64,000 nucleotides of DNA from Streptomyces sp. NBC_00464. GTDB taxonomy: Bacteria > Actinomycetota > Actinomycetes > Streptomycetales > Streptomycetaceae. Position 1 is the first letter of the stretch. Every line of letters begins with the position of its first letter. The DNA lies in NCBI RefSeq assembly GCF_036013915.1, contig NZ_CP107899.1, positions 1,240,001 through 1,304,000 of the forward strand, given 5' to 3'. The notes below the pieces were generated by a model. The model worked only from the letters and a program-made list of their open reading frames with translations, did no database searches and was not told the origin of the DNA. A program made the translations under genes and the position numbers. Below are positions 60,376-64,000 of the stretch, one piece after another.

Positions 60376-62369
60376 GCGAACCCAGCAGGACAACGTGGGT
60401 GACAGGCACGACCGGGCCACAGCACAACGGCAACGGGGATATCAACTTCACCGTCTTCGCCGACCAGCAGGCCATGGGCAGACCCTCCTTCACCCGTGTC
60501 GCCGACGACCAGCTCGTGTGGCTGCGGCGCGTGCTGGTCGCCCCGCCCGGCATGGGGAGAGCCCGCTCCGAACTGGTGGACACCGGCACCGTGATCCTGG
60601 ACGGCGCACCCGGCAGCGGCCGGACGTGCGCGGCCCGTGTCCTCCTGCGCGAACACCACGAGGACATGGGTGCCTTCCGCGAACTCCTGCCGGAAGAGGA
60701 CGGTGAACTGCCCCTCGGCGACCCGGAGCTGGTCGGAACAGGCGACCGGCTGCTGCTGGATCTGTCGGCTGCCGACCCAGCCCGGTGGGCCGCCTCCCGG
60801 GCCGACCTCTCCGCCCTCCGCAAGGCCGTGCACGAGAAGCACGCCCATCTCGTGGTCGTCATGCCGCACGGCGGAACCCTCGAAGCCGACCTCCAGCGGT
60901 ACCGGGTCGAGATCCTGCAGCCGAGCCGTGATCAGGTCCTGCGGCGGCACCTGCGCATGCACGGCGTGCCGGCCGAGCAGTATCTCCGCCCCGACCCCAC
61001 GGTCTCGGAGTTCCTGTACGAGGAGCGGCCGCTGCGCGAGGTCGCGGACTTCGCCGACCTGGTGCGGCGGGCACGCGAGGCCGGCGTGCCGGGCGAGGAG
61101 TTCACGCAGTGGTGCGCGGCTGCCCGAAAGGCGCAGGCCGACCGGCGGGAAGAGGTCGCCACCCTCGTCGCCACGCTACGTGACAGCTCCCAGCGCGCAC
61201 TGCTGATCAGCGTCGCCATGCTCCACGGCGCTCACGCCGACGTCATCCACCATGCCGCTCAGCTCCTGCTGCGCACCGTTGGTTCGCCACCCGACGATCT
61301 CCCGCTGCTCCAGCGCAAGGATCTCGCCGAGCGCCTGGTGGAAATCTCCGCCGGTGCCGGGCAGGACGGTCACGTGCGGTTCAGGGACCTGGACTACGAC
61401 TCTGCGGTCCGAACCCACTTCTGGGACCACATGCCCGACCTGCGTCAGCATCTCGGCACCTGGACCGCACGAAGCGTGGCCCTGAGCAGCCCGTACGTCA
61501 CCCAGGAGCTGCGCGACGGCCTCGTGGCGAAACTTTCAGGGGAGTATCTGCGGACCGGACGCGCGGAGGAACTGGCGTCGCTGGCCGAAGCGTGGGGCTC
61601 GACGGCCACGAACAGGGCCGGGCTGGAGGCCGCCGTCCAGGCGCTCACCTGCGGTCTCGGCGATCCCGCTCACGCAAGGACCTTCCGCAGCCAGATCTAC
61701 CAGTGGTGCGCCAACAAACAGCTGAGGGGAGGCTACGCCCAGGTCCTGGTCCGGGTCTGTGCCGATGTCATCGCGGCCGGCCACCCCGACCAAGCCATGC
61801 TCCGGCTGTACTACCTGGCGCACCGCGAGCACGCCGGCGCACAGCAAGCGCTGAGTGGACTGGTGGAGTCGAGCCACCGGCTGCGGCGTAGATTGCTCCA
61901 CCGCCTGACACGCTCCGTACCCTCCGAGGCCGACCTCGGCATCTTCCTGCGGGTCGGCGTCGCCGAGGCGCTGACCGACCCGTATGACAACGGGCGCGCA
62001 CTGGTGGAGGAGAAGAGCGTGCAGTCTTCGGTGATCACCTGCTGGCATGCCGTACTCGACCGACTGCCCCGGCCGACATGGCAACCGTACGCGGAACGCT
62101 GGCTCCATGCGTCGGTTGACGCCGGAGACAGAGGCGGCCTGCTTCTCGACATCCTCGTCGGCGCCGCCGACCGGTGCGAGGGCCGACGCGGTGCGGCTTT
62201 TGCCGCGCTTTACGCGAGCGCCCGAGATGCCGAACGCACCGCGCCCGGCGGATCCTCGCGCGCCGCGCTCACCACCGACCTGCTGCTTCAGAGAATCAGC
62301 TCAGCCCAGGGCCGCAGCCGGCCGATCACGCCGCCGCAGCCGGCATCACCCAGGGGGACCGAACAATGA
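60372..62369 (+). CDS. Large P-loop-like NTPase/effector-associated protein of the TIR operon
   Basis: 665 residues, no membrane segment. Seen: an N-terminal GPQHNGNGDINF motif (15-26) like that in the TIR tail; a P-loop-like VILDGAPGSGRTCAA (74-88) in which the Walker A lysine is Arg84; a hydrophobic strand RLLLDLS with Asp130 as Walker B candidate; LVVVMPHG as a possible sensor strand; then ~400 residues of alpha-helical repeats. It resembles the STAND/AAA-like scaffold proteins of conflict systems, but I recognise no named family. GTG 60372 is coupled to the TIR stop; its own stop overlaps the membrane protein start (ATGA). Confidence 0.75.
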   Translation: MSEPSRTTWVTGTTGPQHNGNGDINFTVFADQQAMGRPSFTRVADDQLVWLRRVLVAPPGMGRARSELVDTGTVILDGAPGSGRTCAARVLLREHHEDMGAFRELLPEEDGELPLGDPELVGTGDRLLLDLSAADPARWAASRADLSALRKAVHEKHAHLVVVMPHGGTLEADLQRYRVEILQPSRDQVLRRHLRMHGVPAEQYLRPDPTVSEFLYEERPLREVADFADLVRRAREAGVPGEEFTQWCAAARKAQADRREEVATLVATLRDSSQRALLISVAMLHGAHADVIHHAAQLLLRTVGSPPDDLPLLQRKDLAERLVEISAGAGQDGHVRFRDLDYDSAVRTHFWDHMPDLRQHLGTWTARSVALSSPYVTQELRDGLVAKLSGEYLRTGRAEELASLAEAWGSTATNRAGLEAAVQALTCGLGDPAHARTFRSQIYQWCANKQLRGGYAQVLVRVCADVIAAGHPDQAMLRLYYLAHREHAGAQQALSGLVESSHRLRRRLLHRLTRSVPSEADLGIFLRVGVAEALTDPYDNGRALVEEKSVQSSVITCWHAVLDRLPRPTWQPYAERWLHASVDAGDRGGLLLDILVGAADRCEGRRGAAFAALYASARDAERTAPGGSSRAALTTDLLLQRISSAQGRSRPITPPQPASPRGTEQ

Positions 62370-63448
62370 CCACCGGACGCAAGACGACAACCGTCTTCCT
62401 CACCATCCTGTGCGGTCTGGTGCTGACCATCCTCGGCCTGACGGAACAGTGGCCCACGTGGGCATGGCCGATCCTGGCGGCGCTCCTCCTGGCGGCCCCG
62501 GCCACGGCCTTCAGAGTTGCCGCGCTGCGCCGTGGCTCGGTGCCGGTCGCCTTCGAGGAACACCTCACGGCGCCTCCCATCGAACGCATGGAACACCACG
62601 TCAGCCGAGTGGCATTACCCAGTCGATGGGCCGACTACGACTTCCTGCTCTCCGCAACCGTTCGCTGGTACGCCGACGAAGGCTCAGGCCACGGCTGCCT
62701 GCTGAATCCGGCGGGCCTCGCCGTCGACGCCGTACTGGAACGTGCCCGGGCAATCACCGAGCAGCGGGAGCCCGGTCGGGTCTCTCTCGTCCGGCACGAG
62801 CTGAGCGGTGCGCTCAGCTCGCCGCTTCCCGACAGCACGGGTCGGCTGCAGGCCATGGCGGAGGACGTCCGGCTCACCCTGCACGAACACGACCAGGAAC
62901 GCCTGGACAGCCTTGCCGGGGTGCGCAAGGACCAGGCGGTCTGGGAGCACCAGCGGAAGTACGAGCAGAGCAAGCGCAAGTACCTGGGCGAAGACGTACT
63001 CAAGGACACCGGCAGCGCCGTGGTCTGGTGGCTCGCCAAGAACGACGAACAGGTGGAGAGGACAGTGGAAGATCTCGGCCTGCTCGCCCGGCTCACATCC
63101 GCGGCCAACGACACCGACGTTCCCGAACGGCTGCAAAACCTCATCCCTCAGCCACGTGAGGAACAGGACGGCGAGGCGCCACCGGATCAACTGGTGGCCC
63201 TCCCCGACCGGGCACCGACGGCCGCGGACCACCTCGCGGACGCGCTGAACGCCCTCGGACTTGAGGACGGGGACACCCAGCGGAGGCTGCTGGCCAAACA
63301 GTTCGCGGACGCCATCAGGGACCAGGACCAGCATGAGACGGCTGACGATCTGGTGCACCGGTTCGACCCGCCGGCGGTCTTCACTCCGGACGACGGAGAG
63401 CCGACGGCCGGCACCGGCGGCGCGACCCCTCCGACACCCGGGGTCTGA
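62366..63448 (+). CDS. Two-helix membrane protein of the TIR operon
   Basis: 360 residues. Seen: two N-terminal membrane helices (TVFLTILCGLVLTILGL and AWPILAALLLAAPATAF, ~8-48), then a cytoplasmic region: a mixed domain (~55-180: VALPSRWADYDFLLSATVRW), a charged helical stretch (DQAVWEHQRKYEQSKRKYLGED, split at K) and an acidic, Pro-rich tail. No known family recognised. The topology suggests a membrane anchor or membrane effector for the cytosolic TIR/NTPase pair. ATG 62366 overlaps the preceding stop. Confidence 0.75.
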   Translation: MTTGRKTTTVFLTILCGLVLTILGLTEQWPTWAWPILAALLLAAPATAFRVAALRRGSVPVAFEEHLTAPPIERMEHHVSRVALPSRWADYDFLLSATVRWYADEGSGHGCLLNPAGLAVDAVLERARAITEQREPGRVSLVRHELSGALSSPLPDSTGRLQAMAEDVRLTLHEHDQERLDSLAGVRKDQAVWEHQRKYEQSKRKYLGEDVLKDTGSAVVWWLAKNDEQVERTVEDLGLLARLTSAANDTDVPERLQNLIPQPREEQDGEAPPDQLVALPDRAPTAADHLADALNALGLEDGDTQRRLLAKQFADAIRDQDQHETADDLVHRFDPPAVFTPDDGEPTAGTGGATPPTPGV

Positions 63449-63465
63449 TCCTCAGGGAGGAAACA

Positions 63466-63912
63466 ATGGAAACCGAGTTCGCCGCTCTCGCCCTGTCGGG
63501 AGCAACCACATTGGTCTCGCTCATGGTCACCGACTCCTGGATCCAGGCGCGTGACCTGGTCGGACGACTCTTCTCACGTATCGGTGCAGGTGACGCCACG
63601 GTCGCCGGTCTGGATGCCGACAGGGCCCGACTGCTGGCCGGGGACGCCGACGACTCGCAAGCCACCCGTGAGATCACGGAGCGATGGCACGCCGGCCTGT
63701 ACCGGCTTCTCCAGACGGACTCCGCAACCATCGACGACCTGCATGACGTGCTGTCCTCCCTCCAACAGCTGGCCAGTACGCCTGCGGCCCGGCCGGTACC
63801 CGTACGGAACGCCATCAACGGCGGAGTTCAGCACGGTCCGGTGATCCAGTCGGGGCGGATCACCGGGCTCACCTTCCACGTCCAGGGCCCCGGCCTGCCC
63901 GCGCAGGACTGA
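63466..63912 (+). CDS. Small protein of the TIR operon with Gly/His motif at its C terminus
   Basis: 148 residues. Seen: an N-terminal hydrophobic stretch (ALALSGATTLVSLMV) that could be a weak membrane segment, a helical middle (RDLVGRLFSRIGAG, ATREITERWHAGLYRLL, LHDVLSSLQQLA), and a C-terminal INGGVQHGPVIQSGRITG (117-134), similar in character to the TIR tail and the NTPase N terminus. ATG 63466 has GGGAGG six bases upstream, 18 bases after the membrane protein gene. Function unknown; possibly an adaptor or regulator of the same complex. The last 88 bases of the window (63913-64000) show nothing recognisable. Confidence 0.75.
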   Translation: METEFAALALSGATTLVSLMVTDSWIQARDLVGRLFSRIGAGDATVAGLDADRARLLAGDADDSQATREITERWHAGLYRLLQTDSATIDDLHDVLSSLQQLASTPAARPVPVRNAINGGVQHGPVIQSGRITGLTFHVQGPGLPAQD

Positions 63913-64000
63913 GACGATTTGGCAGTGGGTCCGCTGTCCAGCTCTCCACGTTCTTCGATGATCTCGCCCGCGAGACCCGAAGTTCCTGAATCGCCTGCAA

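Noticed and set aside
58313..63912. Thoeris or CBASS system
   Set aside because: TIR is present, but there is no SIR2-like ThsA and no CD-NTase/cyclase gene, so these names do not apply.

Overview
The window looks like a stretch of Streptomyces chromosome. It has very high GC with strong third-position GC bias, many GTG and TTG starts, two cvn 'conservons' that pair with P450 genes, a SepF paralogue, sugar ABC transporters without their own ATPase, and a CebR-type box. I saw no rRNA, tRNA, CRISPR array, transposase or prophage gene. Functions are assigned from motifs read by eye; no database search was run.

Layout. 1-1.3 kb: 3' part of an aromatic acyl-CoA FAD hydroxylase gene and an enoyl-CoA hydratase. 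1.5-6 kb: an RsbW-like ATPase, then an arginine deiminase block on the minus strand (arcA, arcB, APC permease, no carbamate kinase). 6-10.2 kb: the Pnkp/Hen1 RNA-repair pair. 10.3-13.8 kb: MmuM, an F420/LLM oxidoreductase, a small unknown protein, a MazG-like enzyme and a SepF-like protein. 13.9-19 kb: conservon 1 on the minus strand (cvnA-B-C-D plus a CYP157-like P450), preceded by a metallo-beta-lactamase-fold protein. 19.3-28 kb: a glycan-oriented stretch with a secreted DUF3472/ricin-lectin protein, a Gfo/Idh/MocA oxidoreductase, a DeoR regulator divergent from a SIS-domain protein, and a GH74 xyloglucanase with CBM2 under a perfect CebR-type palindrome. 28.2-31.2 kb: DedA, a NarL-type two-component system and a zinc-ribbon/OB protein. 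31.3-36.1 kb: TetR, etfB, etfA and an alkyl sulfatase. 36.2-40 kb: a macrolide-type glycosyltransferase, a streptogramin-type acetyltransferase and a secreted lipase. 40.8-46 kb: conservon 2 on the plus strand with a CYP157-like and a CYP154-like P450. 46.1-48.5 kb: a GH43 xylosidase and a DUF1963-like protein.

Two loci deserve most attention. (1) 48.7-57.1 kb: an IclR regulator, a large FAD oxidoreductase, two sugar permeases, a Tat/lipoprotein binding protein and a secreted BNR_4-type propeller protein. Four copies of a 15-bp semi-palindrome (TGCAA-N5-WTKCA-like) lie before the iclR gene and the other transcription units, and a 58-bp element is present twice. This looks like one regulon for an unidentified polysaccharide. 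(2) 58.3-63.9 kb: an apparent five-gene operon encoding a helix-turn-helix/TPR regulator, a TIR-domain protein, a large protein with a P-loop-like motif, a two-helix membrane protein and a small protein. The TIR tail, the NTPase N terminus and the small protein's C terminus carry similar Gly/His-rich motifs, which suggests they assemble. It resembles TIR-NTPase conflict (immunity-like) systems and is my best candidate for an undescribed system.

Other notable points: both CYP157-like P450s lack the ExxR arginine; a degraded ECF41/SigJ-type sigma factor remnant sits at 57.4 kb; and strong hairpins separate most convergent genes.
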